A DNA stretch of 64,000 nt from assembly GCF_001713355.1 (NCBI RefSeq), contig NZ_CP016448.1, positions 1,984,001 through 2,048,000 on the forward strand. Direction: 5' to 3'. Numbering within the stretch: position 1 is the stretch's first letter; every line of letters begins with the position of its first letter. The position numbers and the translations under genes were made by a program. The DNA comes from Methyloversatilis sp. RAC08. Its GTDB lineage: Bacteria > Pseudomonadota > Gammaproteobacteria > Burkholderiales > Rhodocyclaceae. Below the pieces are notes generated by a model. It made no database searches. It was not told the DNA's origin and saw only the letters and a program-made list of their open reading frames with translations. Positions 9,846 to 23,190 of the stretch are shown here, piece after piece.

Positions 9846-11003
9846 CTAGTCTGCCAGCATTTCGATATAGGACTGATAGCTGAAGCTGCGGTTTTTCTTC
9901 TGGCCGGTCAGTTCGACCACAATGCCCAGCGTTTCGAGCAGCTTCACCGCCGCATTGGCGGTCGGGAAAGTCGTGTCGAGTTGTTGGCGCACGCGCTCAA
10001 TGGTGAAGCGCGGCATCATCGGCAGCAGTTCGAACAGCCGGTAGCTCGCCGGCGTGGCTTTCGGTTCGGCCAGCAGGCGGCGACGATCGGCGGCCACGAG
10101 GCTCGCGATCGCCACGATATTGCGTTCGGCCGCGCTGGCTGCGACCGCCACACCTTCGAGAAAGAACGCGACCCAGCCTTCCCAGTCGCCGTCGGTGCGT
10201 ATGCCGGACAGGCGGCGGTAGTACTCGGACTGATGCCGCTTCAGATAGCCGCTGAGGTAGAGCAGTGGTTCCGGCAGCAGTTGCCAGTGTTCCATCAGCA
10301 CGGTGATCAGCAGACGGCCCATGCGGCCGTTGCCGTCGAGAAAGGGGTGGATGGTTTCGAACTGCGCATGCACCAACGCGATCCTGACCAGTGGCGGCAG
10401 ATCGGCCGGCGCCGGCTCGTGGATGAAGCGTTCGACGTCGGCCAGCAGCGCCGCGACCTGTTCGGCCGGCGGCGGCACGAACACCGCGTTGCCAGGCCGG
10501 GTGCCACCGATCCAGTTCTGCGAACGACGCAATTCGCCCGGTTGCTTGCCGCGCCCCCGCGCGCCGTCGAGCAACAGCCCGTGCGCCTCGCGCAGCAGGC
10601 GCACGCTGAGCGGCAGGCCAGCGGGGTCGCGCAACGCATCGCGCACATGCCGGAAAGCGCGCAGGTAGTTGGTCACTTCCTCGACGTCGTCGGTATTGCT
10701 CACCGCAAGACCGGCCTCGTCGTCGAACAGGTCGGTCAGCGTCGCCTGCGTGCCTTCGATCTGCGACGTTAGTAAGGCCTCTTTACGGATCGCGCTGTAC
10801 AGCAGCCAGTCCACCGACGGCACCAACCCCGACACGCCGGACAGGCGCGCGAGCGCGTGTTCGGCCGCCTGGTTCAGCGCAGCGAACGCATCGACCGACA
10901 GCGCAGGGTCTCGCGGCGGCAAGACGTGCGGCACGAAGGCCTGCACGGATTCGCCGAGGGTCGAGGTGGTGACGCAGGTACCGGTGCTGCGCATGACAGG
11001 CAT
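9846..11003 (-). CDS. Fic family protein (class II-like, with winged-helix C-terminus)
   Basis: A 385-residue Fic/DOC protein. The AMP-transferase signature HPFLDGNGRMGR occurs intact at 219-230. An N-terminal inhibitory motif of the (S/T)xxxE(G/N) type is at T79-S-Q-I-E83-G84, so it is predicted auto-inhibited and class II. The last 60 residues (FTIERVRQQLDTTFPTANAA and the following) resemble a winged helix, suggesting self-regulation. It transfers AMP or another nucleotide to target hydroxyls; the target is unknown. It lies 71 bp upstream of hsdR, on the same strand, in the defence island. An inverted repeat just upstream may be its operator. Confidence 0.92.
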   Translation of the reverse strand: MPVMRSTGTCVTTSTLGESVQAFVPHVLPPRDPALSVDAFAALNQAAEHALARLSGVSGLVPSVDWLLYSAIRKEALLTSQIEGTQATLTDLFDDEAGLAVSNTDDVEEVTNYLRAFRHVRDALRDPAGLPLSVRLLREAHGLLLDGARGRGKQPGELRRSQNWIGGTRPGNAVFVPPPAEQVAALLADVERFIHEPAPADLPPLVRIALVHAQFETIHPFLDGNGRMGRLLITVLMEHWQLLPEPLLYLSGYLKRHQSEYYRRLSGIRTDGDWEGWVAFFLEGVAVAASAAERNIVAIASLVAADRRRLLAEPKATPASYRLFELLPMMPRFTIERVRQQLDTTFPTANAAVKLLETLGIVVELTGQKKNRSFSYQSYIEMLAD

Positions 11004-11318
11004 GGATTCTTTACACGACGCTTTTTATATTAAAGCATTCTTTAACTTGTAGAGATCCAGTTAAAGCCGGTTTGAACCTGAAAACGTCAGTTGATCGGCG
11101 TCGTCGGGATGGTCGGCAGGGTGTACGGCAAGGCGCGAGGACTGCCGCTTTCGCCGAAAGACGGAAATGATCGGCGAGCCAAACAGGGGTCAAGTACATC
11201 AACCCACTGTTTACATTGATTATCCAGTCACGCACCCTGCGGTGACCTGGGGTAGCAAGCGGGTTTGCTAAGCAATTGCTAAACAGACGTCGGCGGCGTA
11301 CGGCAACGGCAGCGCGTC
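11004..11318. other. Intergenic region between darG and fic
   Basis: About 315 bp without a supported gene. Apart from the inverted repeat near fic and an AT-rich stretch at 11024-11068, I see no convincing terminator, promoter pair or small ORF. It is the only long gap inside the defence island. It probably carries a separate promoter for fic-hsdR. Confidence 0.6.
11030..11045 (-). promoter_or_regulatory. Inverted repeat upstream of fic (possible operator)
   Basis: TTAAAG, four bases, CTTTAA: a perfect 6-bp inverted repeat 27 bp from the fic start, in the only AT-rich patch nearby. Because the Fic protein carries a winged-helix domain, autoregulation at this site is plausible. A second TTAAAG half-site follows at about 11062. 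Confidence 0.4.
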
Positions 11319-12422
11319 TTACTCGACTTCCAGCGCCTCGCTGTACTTCAGCCGCATCCAGTTCAGCATTTCGAGATTGCGTATCGTCCCGGCGATCGAC
11401 CGGCGCTTGTCCTCGCGGTCCCACGACTTTTTCCAGCCGAGGATGTAGCGATAGAGGTCTTCTTCCGACACTTCCTGCACAGCTTCCTGCTTGAGCTTGC
11501 GCACCGCATACAGCACGGTGGCCACCTCTTCGGCCTGATCGGTGTTCTTGATGCGGCTGAACAGGTCGACCGTCTTGTCGATCTTCTTCCGGTAGCCCTC
11601 CAGCAGCGACGCGTACCGGTCGCGGAACGCCGGGTAGGCCGACCCGGCGTACACGGCGGTCATGCGGCCCAGCGTGCGTTCCTCGATGAGGTTCGTATTG
11701 GCGAACACCTTGATCGCTTCCTGCAACTCGGCCGAGAACGGCCCGTAGCTGCCCTGCTCGAAACGGAAGCCGGTGTCCACACCCTGCTCAGTCAGGATGT
11801 AGGCGATCTTCTGGAAGATGGTCCGGCCGACCGGGTAGGCATACGGCTGCCGGCCCAGTTCATCGACCACGGCCAGCAGGGCCAGCCAGGCCGGATTGAG
11901 CTTCTGCTGCTGGCGCCCCTTCACGTTGTCGGCGCTCATCGTCTGGCTGAGAAACTCGGCCGACAGCTGCGACTGCGGCGTGCCGTAGGGCGCGTAGATG
12001 GTCACCGGAATGTTCAGCGCCGACAGCTTCTGAAACATGATCGGCCCGACCAGCGACCATTCGAGCCCGCCATTGCCGCAGCCGAGCGGCGGCACCGCCA
12101 GCGATTCGAGCTGCCACGCCGCTGCGTGCGAAATCAGGTGATCGAGGCCGCGCACGATGTCGTCCAGCCGTGACGGCGAACGCCAGTGGTCCTTGGTCGG
12201 GAAGTTGATGACCGACGTGCCCAGCACGTCGCGATACAGGTAGGGCTCACCCGGCTTCACCTGGCCGGCGGCACAGCGCGACGCATAGTCGGCGAACATC
12301 TGCGGATAGCGCTTCTTGAACTCGGCCGCCACACCCTTGCCCATCACGCCGACACAATTCACCGTATTGACCAGGGTGGCCGCGCCGCTTTCGAACATGT
12401 CGCCGATCAGAATCTTGATCAT
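11319..12422 (-). CDS. darG: DarG antitoxin: macrodomain DNA ADP-ribosylglycohydrolase
   Basis: A 367-residue protein. The N-terminal macrodomain shows ILIGDMFES, LVNTVNCVGVMGKGVAAEFK and PPLGCGNGGLEW, the ADP-ribose binding loops of DarG/ALC1-type macrodomains. The C-terminal half (from about 175, NPAWLALLAVVDELG) is the extra domain typical of full-length DarG, thought to bind DarT. It removes ADP-ribose from DNA bases and neutralises DarT. The ATG at 12422 follows TGAGG and starts 8 bp after the darT stop, so the pair is cotranscribed and probably translationally coupled. A TTG at 12434 is possible but less likely. Confidence 0.93.
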   Translation of the reverse strand: MIKILIGDMFESGAATLVNTVNCVGVMGKGVAAEFKKRYPQMFADYASRCAAGQVKPGEPYLYRDVLGTSVINFPTKDHWRSPSRLDDIVRGLDHLISHAAAWQLESLAVPPLGCGNGGLEWSLVGPIMFQKLSALNIPVTIYAPYGTPQSQLSAEFLSQTMSADNVKGRQQQKLNPAWLALLAVVDELGRQPYAYPVGRTIFQKIAYILTEQGVDTGFRFEQGSYGPFSAELQEAIKVFANTNLIEERTLGRMTAVYAGSAYPAFRDRYASLLEGYRKKIDKTVDLFSRIKNTDQAEEVATVLYAVRKLKQEAVQEVSEEDLYRYILGWKKSWDREDKRRSIAGTIRNLEMLNWMRLKYSEALEVE

Positions 12423-12430
12423 GGCTGGCC

Positions 12431-13015
12431 TCAATGGAAAAACAGATCGGCGTCTACGGTGATCGGAAGACCGAAACCGGTCATCTTGAGCAGGTTGCCG
12501 GCCGCCTCGCTCACCACATACGCACCGACAATCAGTTCGGGCGGAACACGCTGGGGCACCAGCACTTCAGCGCATTTCGCCGCCTTCTGCCGGTAATAGG
12601 CAATCAGGTCCGGGCTGGTCCAGTCACGTGCATAAACCAGATCGAGATTGATCGCCCAAAGCTGCGCCGGCCCCAGAAAGCGCACGTAATTGCTGGCAGC
12701 GTTCTGATCCGCCAGCACGACATTATCCAGATCGAACACCTCGCGCGATACCCTCAATACACAAAGGCCCGAAGCCTGATGGCGGCGCTTGAACATCATC
12801 GGGTTTCGCGCATGAAAGTACAGATTCGCGTACTGATGCAGCTTCAGGCCACCGGGTACCTGCACCTTGTCGCGACGGTCCTGTATCTCCGGCATCGCGA
12901 CCGAGTGATGCGTCAACGCCGCCGCAGCCTCGTACGACAGCAGGCCGTGCGCCATGACCGACGGCACATTGTCTATCGGCATGATCGAGTGCAGTTCGGT
13001 CACGCGATGAGGCAT
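12431..13015 (-). CDS. darT: DarT toxin: NAD-dependent DNA ADP-ribosyltransferase
   Basis: A 194-residue DUF4433/DarT protein. The N-terminus LHSIMPIDNVPSVMAHGLLS matches the conserved DarT opening. LKLHQYANLYFHARNPMMF (58-75) corresponds to the NAD-binding segment, and KCAEVLVP places a likely catalytic glutamate at E150. DarT enzymes modify single-stranded DNA bases and block replication. They act as toxins and as abortive anti-phage effectors. Its ATG shares one base with the hsdS stop codon (TAATG), so translation should be coupled to the specificity subunit. The antitoxin gene darG follows at once. Base specificity cannot be read from sequence. Confidence 0.93.
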   Translation of the reverse strand: MPHRVTELHSIMPIDNVPSVMAHGLLSYEAAAALTHHSVAMPEIQDRRDKVQVPGGLKLHQYANLYFHARNPMMFKRRHQASGLCVLRVSREVFDLDNVVLADQNAASNYVRFLGPAQLWAINLDLVYARDWTSPDLIAYYRQKAAKCAEVLVPQRVPPELIVGAYVVSEAAGNLLKMTGFGLPITVDADLFFH

Positions 13016-14302
13016 TACACACTGGCCTCCACCATCGCTTCCGCATCCGGCAAACGGAGCTGGCCGGAAATCAGGCGGGGCAGCAGGGTGTCGCGAAGGG
13101 TGGCGAGGGTCTGGGCTTGTCGGCTGTTTTCAAGCGCGCGTCTATGGAGCGTCATCGCCACAGCCTCATATCCAAGGAGCAATTCCTTCGGCGGTAGCAA
13201 GTACGGGAGTCCGTGGATGTGGTTTCTGTTCAGCGTCGGAACCGCAGAGCCTGCATTGAACGACGCGAAATCCAGCCGTTTCAGCAGTTCGAAGGCGTAA
13301 CAGGGCGTCGAATGCTTGAACTCCTTGACCCAAAGCGTCGTGTTCAGTGGCCAGTAGTCTTCGAGGACAAGAAAGACTTTGCCCAAGACGCCGGATCGAC
13401 CGGTCACGACCCCGGGACCGCTTGCCATTGCAACGTCATGCGTACCATTTGGACCGCTTGCAGCGATGAGGGGATAAGCGCCCTCCGTGCGCGAAGAGGC
13501 CGGCAGATCGAAACCCCGCTGCAATACCAGCAAGTCTTGAAGTTTGCCTGTCGGCCACCTCCGCGGCACCCAGCCCAGTTCCGATTCCTCGAAGCTGTCA
13601 GGAAAGAGGGCGGCGGTGGCGTCGTCCATGCCTTCCGGCGCGCGGCTTTCCATGCGGGCGCGGACGGGGTCGAAATCGACGAACCACGACTTGAACAGCG
13701 CCTGCGCGATGGCTTCGAGCGTGGCGTTGGTTTCGCGCAGGAGGGTTATGCGGTCATCGAGTGACGTTAAGACTTCGGCGATCTCGCGCTGCACAGCCTT
13801 TGACGGAAATGCGATGGCCAGTCCCCGAATAACCGGCAGGTTCAGACGTTCGGAAACAGTACCGTCTCGGAAGCCATGAATGTGGCCGTGTATCTGAGGC
13901 GAATTAAGCCAATACTTCAAAAACGCATGATCTACCTTTGATGAATCAGGTCTTATCAGCACCATCCGCTGTCCAAGGCACAGTTTAATTCCCCTTGGTA
14001 CCTCGGCTGCGATCCCGAAATATGTGCCTTCACGACTATATACAAGGTCGCCAAATCTTGGTTCGACCCTCTTGATGCGCTCCTCGTAAGTCCCGGGTGA
14101 AACCCTTGCGGCATTTGCCGTTAAGAATGACCCGGTTCTCACATCCTGCGATCTAACGACAAAGGGCGATGCAGGATCGTCAACGAGCTTAGGAGTGGAA
14201 TGAGGGCAATCAAATACCTGAGATATCTCATCGAGGCGACTCCACGACCAATCGGATTTAACCGTGGGGGCAAACAAAGGGCGAATTAGCGCCCGTTGCT
14301 TC

Positions 14303-14313
<11 letters not shown>
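13015..14313 (-). CDS. hsdS: Type I restriction-modification specificity subunit S
   Basis: A 432-residue HsdS with two target-recognition domains separated by conserved helical spacers. The first spacer is at about 200-225 ([20 protein letters not shown]) and the second at the C-terminus ([20 protein letters not shown]). The TRDs (about 1-165 and 230-380) are variable and fix the two half-sites of the DNA target. Codon and base use in the first TRD looks more AT-rich than its neighbours (for example 13870-14250), as expected for a recently exchanged recognition domain. It overlaps hsdM by 11 bp upstream and darT by 1 bp downstream. Confidence 0.95.
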
Positions 14314-15868
<1,555 letters not shown>

Positions 15869-16041
15869 GGCGTTCCGGGTCGTGGGTCAGCGTGCACCGG
15901 CTGCCCTGCGAACGCGCAGGCATCGGGCACCGCGCGACTTTAACCACAATCGCCGATCGGTGCGTTGGATGGTGGCGACCGACAGACCGTCATCGCATTG
16001 CCCGACCTGCGCGGCCCGGGCACAGACTCGAAGGCGGCCGA

Positions 16042-16380
16042 TCAGGCCTTCTTGACGAATTCGGACTTCAACTGCATCGAGCCGAAGCCGTCGATCTTGC
16101 AGTCGATGTCGTGATCGCCTTCGATCAGGCGGATGTTCTTCACCTTGGTGCCGACCTTCACGACCGACGAGGTGCCCTTGACCTTGAGATCCTTGATCAC
16201 GGTGACCGAGTCGCCGTCCTGCAGCACGTTGCCGTGGGCGTCCTTCCACACGCGCTTTTCCTCGACCGCCGCGGCGCCGCCCTTGCTCCACTCATGGGCG
16301 CATTCGGGGCAGACCAGCATGTCGCCATCTTCGTAGGTGTATTCGGAACTGCATTGCGGGCAGGGGGGCAGGCCGCTCAT
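16042..16380 (-). CDS. yjdM: Zinc-ribbon protein YjdM (PhnA family)
   Basis: A 112-residue protein with an N-terminal zinc ribbon (CPQC at 7-10, CPEC later) and a C-terminal PhnA domain ([20 protein letters not shown]). Despite the historical PhnA name, family members have no established phosphonate role. The ATG at 16380 follows AAGGA. A longer in-frame start at 16401 lacks a ribosome binding site. It lies downstream of gyrB on the same strand but after a terminator-like hairpin, so it is probably transcribed separately. Confidence 0.9.
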   Translation of the reverse strand: MSGLPPCPQCSSEYTYEDGDMLVCPECAHEWSKGGAAAVEEKRVWKDAHGNVLQDGDSVTVIKDLKVKGTSSVVKVGTKVKNIRLIEGDHDIDCKIDGFGSMQLKSEFVKKA

Positions 16381-16460
16381 CGGTAGTCCTTGTTCGTTCA
16401 TGGGTCTGTCGGGGCCGACCGCGCACGCGCTGTAGTCTCCGGGTCTGCGTGGGCAATGAA

Positions 16461-16484
16461 AAGGGGGCAAATGCCCCCTTGACC
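16461..16484 (-). terminator. Rho-independent terminator downstream of gyrB
   Basis: Reading leftward: stem AAGGGGGCA, two-base loop, TGCCCCCTT, then a short T run (TTTTC). It lies about 25 bp after the gyrB stop. The short loop is unusual, but stem strength and T run fit intrinsic termination. Confidence 0.65.
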
Positions 16485-16506
16485 TGCTGCGTGAGCCGGA
16501 GCGACA

Positions 16507-19050
<2,544 letters not shown>

Positions 19051-19051
19051 T

Positions 19052-19085
19052 CAAAAAACACGAAGCCCGGCGCGCAGGCCGGGCG
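19052..19085 (-). terminator. Rho-independent terminator downstream of dnaN
   Basis: Reading leftward: stem GCCCGG, an eight-base CG-rich loop, CCGGGC, then TTCGTGTTTTTTGA. It lies 20 bp after the dnaN stop and before gyrB. Confidence 0.75.
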
Positions 19086-19104
19086 GTGGTGCAGGTGGCG
19101 CGGC

Positions 19105-20214
19105 TTACACGCGCATCGGCATCACGACGTACTTGAAGCCGTCGGTGCCGGGCAGCGTGATCAGTGCGCTGCTGTTGCCGTCGTTCAGGCGCAGGCTCAG
19201 CGTGTCGCCGGCCACATTGCCGAGCACGTCGAGCAGGTAGCTCACGTTGAAACCGATGTCGAGGGCGTCGCCGGTGTAGTCGACCTCCAGCTCTTCCTGC
19301 GCCTCTTCCTGCTCGGCATTGCTGGAAATGAGCTTGAGCAGGCCGGACGAAAGCACGACGCGCACACCCTTGAACTTTTCGTTGGTCAGGATGGCGGCGC
19401 GCTGCAGCGCCGGCAGGAAGGACGAACGCTGAAGCATGATTTCCTTCGGGTGATCCTTCGGAATCACGCGTTCGTAGTCGGGAAACTTGCCGTCGATCAG
19501 CTTCGAAATGAGCTCGACCGAGCCGAAGCGCAGACGCGCCTGGTTGCCGCCCAGTTCGATGTCGACCGGGTCGTCGGTGTCGGCAAGCTGGCGCGACAGT
19601 TCGAGCACGGTCTTGCGCGGCAGGATCACGTCGAGCTTGTCGGTCACGCCGGGCAGCGCCTCGGACACGTAGGCCAGACGGTGGCCGTCGGTTGCGACCA
19701 GCCGCAGTTCCTCGCTGCCGACGGCCAGCAGCAGGCCGTTGAGGTAGTAGCGGATGTCCTGCTGGGCCATCGAGTACTGCACCAGCGACAGCAGCCGCTT
19801 GAGCTTGCGCTGGGTCAGGCTGAGCTTGACGGTTTCACCCTCGGCGACCTGCATGCGCGGGTAGTCCTGCGCCGGCAGGGTCTGCAGCGTGAAGCGGCTC
19901 TTGCCGCAGCGCACCGTGAGCTTGCGGTCGTCGGCGTCGAGACTCACCTCCTGCCCTTCCGGCAGGGCACGCAGGATGTCCTGCAGCTTGCGGGCAGCGA
20001 CCGTCAGCGCAGCGGGCTGGGCGGCGCTGATGTTGCCGGTGGAGCGGGTACGGATCTGGATTTCGATGTCGGTGGCCAGCAGCGTGAGCGCATCGCCCTC
20101 GGTTTCGATCAGGACGTTGGACAGGATCGGCAGGGTGTGGCGCTTCTCGACGATGCCGCTGACCGACTGCAGCGGACGCAGCAGCTGTTCGCGTTCTATC
20201 TTCATTAAGAGCAT
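19105..20214 (-). CDS. dnaN: DNA polymerase III beta subunit (sliding clamp)
   Basis: A 369-residue sliding clamp that tethers polymerase III and repair enzymes to DNA. The three-domain clamp sequence is complete, beginning MLLMKIEREQLLRPLQ and ending VVMPMRV, the usual C-terminal MPMR. Two in-frame ATGs compete. The one at 20214 has AGAGG eight bases upstream, so I chose it, though MKIEREQ at 20205 is the family's more common start. It is downstream of dnaA across the putative origin and is followed by a terminator. Confidence 0.98.
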   Translation of the reverse strand: MLLMKIEREQLLRPLQSVSGIVEKRHTLPILSNVLIETEGDALTLLATDIEIQIRTRSTGNISAAQPAALTVAARKLQDILRALPEGQEVSLDADDRKLTVRCGKSRFTLQTLPAQDYPRMQVAEGETVKLSLTQRKLKRLLSLVQYSMAQQDIRYYLNGLLLAVGSEELRLVATDGHRLAYVSEALPGVTDKLDVILPRKTVLELSRQLADTDDPVDIELGGNQARLRFGSVELISKLIDGKFPDYERVIPKDHPKEIMLQRSSFLPALQRAAILTNEKFKGVRVVLSSGLLKLISSNAEQEEAQEELEVDYTGDALDIGFNVSYLLDVLGNVAGDTLSLRLNDGNSSALITLPGTDGFKYVVMPMRV

Positions 20215-20468
20215 TTTATAAACCTCTGTAAACCGTTAACGTCGACCATTTTCTGTGGAGAACACTTTAATTATTCTTTTTTTCAGCTACTTGCAGTATG
20301 TATCGTTGTATGTACAACTGCCTCATCTGCGCTTGAACAAATGTGGATGAAACCGTGACCTGCTGAAAACAGCCTGCTTATCCACAGCGGCCATACACGT
20401 TTTCACACCTGTTTATCCGTACAGCTTCAATACCGCTTCATCCACACCCTTCCAGCGGCGGTTTCCGG
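20215..20468. other. Candidate chromosomal replication origin (oriC), dnaA-dnaN interval
   Basis: A 254-bp interval rich in A+T against a high-GC background. DnaA-box-like sites (consensus TTATCCACA) are: exact at 20378-20386; TTATCCGTA at 20413-20421; TCATCCACA at 20438-20446 and, reversed, at 20342-20350; and a reversed one-mismatch site at 20254-20262. The run CTTTAATTATTCTTTTTTT (20265-20283) is a candidate unwinding element next to the weak site. The region also carries the leader of dnaN. Position between dnaA and dnaN with parABS nearby supports oriC. An additional exact box lies on the other side of dnaA. Confidence 0.75.
20378..20386 (+). promoter_or_regulatory. DnaA box (exact consensus)
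   Basis: TTATCCACA in the dnaA-dnaN interval, the best-matching box of the cluster. Confidence 0.8.
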
Positions 20469-21938
20469 CTATTTGCGCAAGGTCTGCACGAGCACGTGCA
20501 GGTCATGATTGAGCACTTCGTCCTTCAGCCTCAGGTCGGCAATGGTGCGGCAGGCATGCAGCACGGTCGTGTGGTCGCGCCCGCCGAAGGCTTCGCCGAT
20601 CGCCGGATAGCTTTCCGGCGTCAGTTCCTTGGCCAGCCACATGGCGACCTGACGCGGCCGCGCGATGGCACGCGTACGCTTCTTCGAATACATCTCCGAC
20701 ACCTTGATCTTGAAGTAGTCGGCGACGGTCTTCTGGATGAATTCGAGCGTGATCTGCCGGTTGTGTGCGCCCAGCAGGTCCTTCAGCGCCTCGCGGGCCA
20801 CTTCCAGCGTGATCGGCACCGTGTGGAAGTGGGCGAAGGCGATGATCTTCTTCAGCGCGCCTTCGAGTTCGCGCACATTGCTGCGGATGTTCTTGGCGAC
20901 CAGGAAGGCGACGTCGTCACCCACCTTCACCCGCTCCATCTCGGCCTTCTTCTTCAGGATGGCGACCCGCATTTCGAGCTCGGGCGGCTCGATCTGCACC
21001 GTGAGTCCCCAGCCGAAGCGCGTCGTCAGGCGTTCTTCGACACCCTGGATGTTCTTCGGATAGGTGTCACAGGTGATGACGATCTGCTTCTTGCCGTCGG
21101 TCAGCGCGTTGAACGCGTAGAAGAACTCTTCCTGCGTGCGCGTCTTGTTGTTGAAGAACTGGATGTCGTCGATCAGCAGCACGTCTAGCGAGCGATAGTA
21201 GCGCTTGAAGGCGTCGAAGCTTTTCTGCTGGTAGGCGCGTACCACGTCGGCGTAGTAGTCGTCGGCGTGCACGTAGCGAATGACCGCGTCCGGGTTGTGC
21301 CGCATCACCTCGTTGCCCAGCGCATGCACCATGTGCGTCTTGCCCAGCCCGACACCACCGTAGATGAAGATGGGGTTGTAGGACATGCCCGGGTTCTGCG
21401 CGACCTGTATGGCGGCGGCGCGCGCCAGCTCGTTGGCACGGCCGGTGACCAGGTTGTCGAAGGTGAATCCCGGGTTCAGGCGCGAGCGGTCGCGTTCGTC
21501 GGGCCGGCCGCGGTTGCGTTCATTGCGGTCGGACTGCGCGTCGCCGTTCGACTTGATGATGGCCGGCGGCGTGACGCGGGTGGTTTCTTCTCCGTCGGCA
21601 CGCAGATGCGTCTGGCGTACGCGTGGCGCGTCGGACGACGACGGCACCAGTATGGGTGCATCGGCAGCGTCGTTCGCCTGGCTGCCTGCCTGGGGCAGAC
21701 TCAGGCGCACCGATACCGGTTGCGAAAAATATTCGAGACCGAGCGCTTCGATGCGCGACACATAGCGCTCGCGCACCCATTGCAGAACGAAGCGGTTAGG
21801 GGCGACCAGCGCCAGTGATTCGGTTTCGGCATCGGCGCACGGATCGATGCGCAAGCCCTTGATCCAGGTGTGAAATTGTTGCGCGGGAAGTTCCTGCTCG
21901 AAGCGGCTGAGGCAGACTGCCCAAAACTGTTGCATCAT
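20469..21938 (-). CDS. dnaA: Chromosomal replication initiator protein DnaA
   Basis: A 489-residue initiator ATPase. Domain I begins [21 protein letters not shown] low-complexity linker follows (about 80-155). The AAA+ domain has Walker A GGVGLGKT (194-201) and Walker [10 protein letters not shown] (254-262). Domain IV ends with the DnaA-box recognition signature [13 protein letters not shown]. The frame extends upstream to 22049, but homologous sequence starts at the tandem ATGs at 21938/21935. It opens the origin and loads helicase. An exact DnaA box about 190 bp upstream suggests autoregulation. Confidence 0.97.
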   Translation of the reverse strand: MMQQFWAVCLSRFEQELPAQQFHTWIKGLRIDPCADAETESLALVAPNRFVLQWVRERYVSRIEALGLEYFSQPVSVRLSLPQAGSQANDAADAPILVPSSSDAPRVRQTHLRADGEETTRVTPPAIIKSNGDAQSDRNERNRGRPDERDRSRLNPGFTFDNLVTGRANELARAAAIQVAQNPGMSYNPIFIYGGVGLGKTHMVHALGNEVMRHNPDAVIRYVHADDYYADVVRAYQQKSFDAFKRYYRSLDVLLIDDIQFFNNKTRTQEEFFYAFNALTDGKKQIVITCDTYPKNIQGVEERLTTRFGWGLTVQIEPPELEMRVAILKKKAEMERVKVGDDVAFLVAKNIRSNVRELEGALKKIIAFAHFHTVPITLEVAREALKDLLGAHNRQITLEFIQKTVADYFKIKVSEMYSKKRTRAIARPRQVAMWLAKELTPESYPAIGEAFGGRDHTTVLHACRTIADLRLKDEVLNHDLHVLVQTLRK

Positions 21939-22122
21939 GGTCTGCGAGGTCGCCGGGTCGATTTCTAGGGGGTATGGCACAGCCTTGTGACCTGACCCGG
22001 GACAGTCGATCCGTGAAGAAGGATCGCCTCTTTGCGGTGTTCCGGGCACTGCGGTGACCGGTGGCCCGGGTCCGCTTTTGCCAGCTGTTTTGAGTGACGG
22101 AGTCTAGCGCTTTCGGCCCTGC

Positions 22123-22131
22123 TTATCCACA
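22123..22131 (+). promoter_or_regulatory. DnaA box in the dnaA-rpmH interval
   Basis: An exact TTATCCACA in the 284-bp divergent interval between dnaA and rpmH. It could autoregulate dnaA or belong to a bipartite origin flanking the gene. Confidence 0.7.
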
Positions 22132-22160
22132 CCGGCCAAACCCGCGCCACTGCGGGGCGA

Positions 22161-22189
22161 TTGACAAGGCGCTGATGTTGCGCTGTAAT
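22161..22189 (+). promoter_or_regulatory. Sigma-70 promoter of rpmH
   Basis: TTGACA (22161-22166), a 17-bp spacer, then TGTAAT (22184-22189). The consensus -35 and near-consensus -10 lie about 33 bp before the rpmH start and would drive the ribosomal protein/RNase P operon. Confidence 0.75.
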
Positions 22190-22222
22190 CGCGGGCTTTT
22201 CCGTATACATAGTGAGCAGGCC

Positions 22223-22357
22223 ATGAAACGCACCTACCAGCCGTCATCTGTCCGCCGTGCCCGCACCCACGGTTTCCTCGAACGCATGCGCACCCGTGGT
22301 GGTCGCGCCGTCATCCGTGCCCGTCGGGCCAAGGGCCGCGTCCGGCTCGCGGTCTGA
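22223..22357 (+). CDS. rpmH: 50S ribosomal protein L34
   Basis: A complete 44-residue L34, beginning MKRTYQPS and very rich in Arg/Lys, a structural protein of the large subunit. GAGCAGG precedes the ATG. The canonical rpmH-rnpA-yidD-yidC order follows. In-frame sequence upstream of the ATG is not coding. Confidence 0.98.
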   Translation: MKRTYQPSSVRRARTHGFLERMRTRGGRAVIRARRAKGRVRLAV

Positions 22358-22445
22358 CGTAGCCAGACGTTTCCAGCCCGCGCTGCCGTGTCCGTGATCG
22401 TCCGGTCGTCTGCCATCAGGCAGCAAGCCGGAGGGTGAGTGCACA

Positions 22446-22913
22446 GTGAGCGATGCAGGCACGGCAGATTCACCGGAAACGCCGGCGCGAGGAACATGCA
22501 GTTTCCGCCCGGTCTTCCGGCTCAGAAAAACGGATGAGTTTTCATCCGTTTTTGCTTTACGGCGCACACAGCGCAGCCGTCATTTCGTGATCCATCACGG
22601 TCCGGTCAAATCGTCCGGCCCGGATGCAGAGACCGGAGCGCGTCTGGGTGTCGTGGTCGCGAAGCGGCACCTGAAGCGCGCGCATGATCGCAATCTGGTC
22701 AAGCGACTGGCGCGCGAAGCATTCCGCCATGCGCGGACGGGGTTGAGGCCGCTCGACATGGTTCTGCGCCTGAATTCGCGGCCTGAAAGCCTCGATCGCA
22801 AGGCGCTGCGGGCGGAACTTGACCATCTTTTTGGCCGGATGCGCCCGCCGGCCGTAGCGCCCGATGCCGGGCCGTCCAGCGGGAAGCCGCCTGTTTCGGA
22901 GCCAGCCAGTTGA
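22446..22913 (+). CDS. rnpA: Ribonuclease P protein component
   Basis: A 155-residue basic protein that binds RNase P RNA and helps mature tRNA 5' ends. The core starts [17 protein letters not shown]. The RNR signature is [19 protein letters not shown]. The C-terminal 25 residues (Pro/Ala/Gly/Ser-rich) are a non-conserved tail. The likely GTG start at 22446 gives an N-terminal extension of about 20 residues that may not be translated. Its stop overlaps the yidD start (TTGA). Confidence 0.95.
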   Translation: MSDAGTADSPETPARGTCSFRPVFRLRKTDEFSSVFALRRTQRSRHFVIHHGPVKSSGPDAETGARLGVVVAKRHLKRAHDRNLVKRLAREAFRHARTGLRPLDMVLRLNSRPESLDRKALRAELDHLFGRMRPPAVAPDAGPSSGKPPVSEPAS

Positions 22914-23119
22914 AAAGTCTTCTGCTGTCCGTACTTGCCGTGTATCGCTACGCCATCAGCCCCATGCTGGGAGCCAATTGCCGCTTCCTGCCCAGCTGTT
23001 CCGAATACGCCACCGAAGCGATCCGCCGCCACGGCAGCCTGCGTGGCGGCTGGCTGTCGCTCAGGCGCATTGCGCGCTGCCATCCGTGGAATCCCGGGGG
23101 ACATGATCCGGTGCCGTGA
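22910..23119 (+). CDS. yidD: Membrane protein insertion efficiency factor YidD
   Basis: A 69-residue protein with an amphipathic N-terminus and the family cysteine pattern: [20 protein letters not shown], then [13 protein letters not shown]. It assists YidC-dependent membrane insertion. A TTG start overlaps the rnpA stop by four bases, indicating translational coupling. Confidence 0.95.
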   Translation: MKSLLLSVLAVYRYAISPMLGANCRFLPSCSEYATEAIRRHGSLRGGWLSLRRIARCHPWNPGGHDPVP

Positions 23120-23190
23120 GCACCGAGTCGTCCCGGCCGCCTCCACGATCGCTTTCCACTCAACGACGCATTTTTCCGACGATTCCCCAG

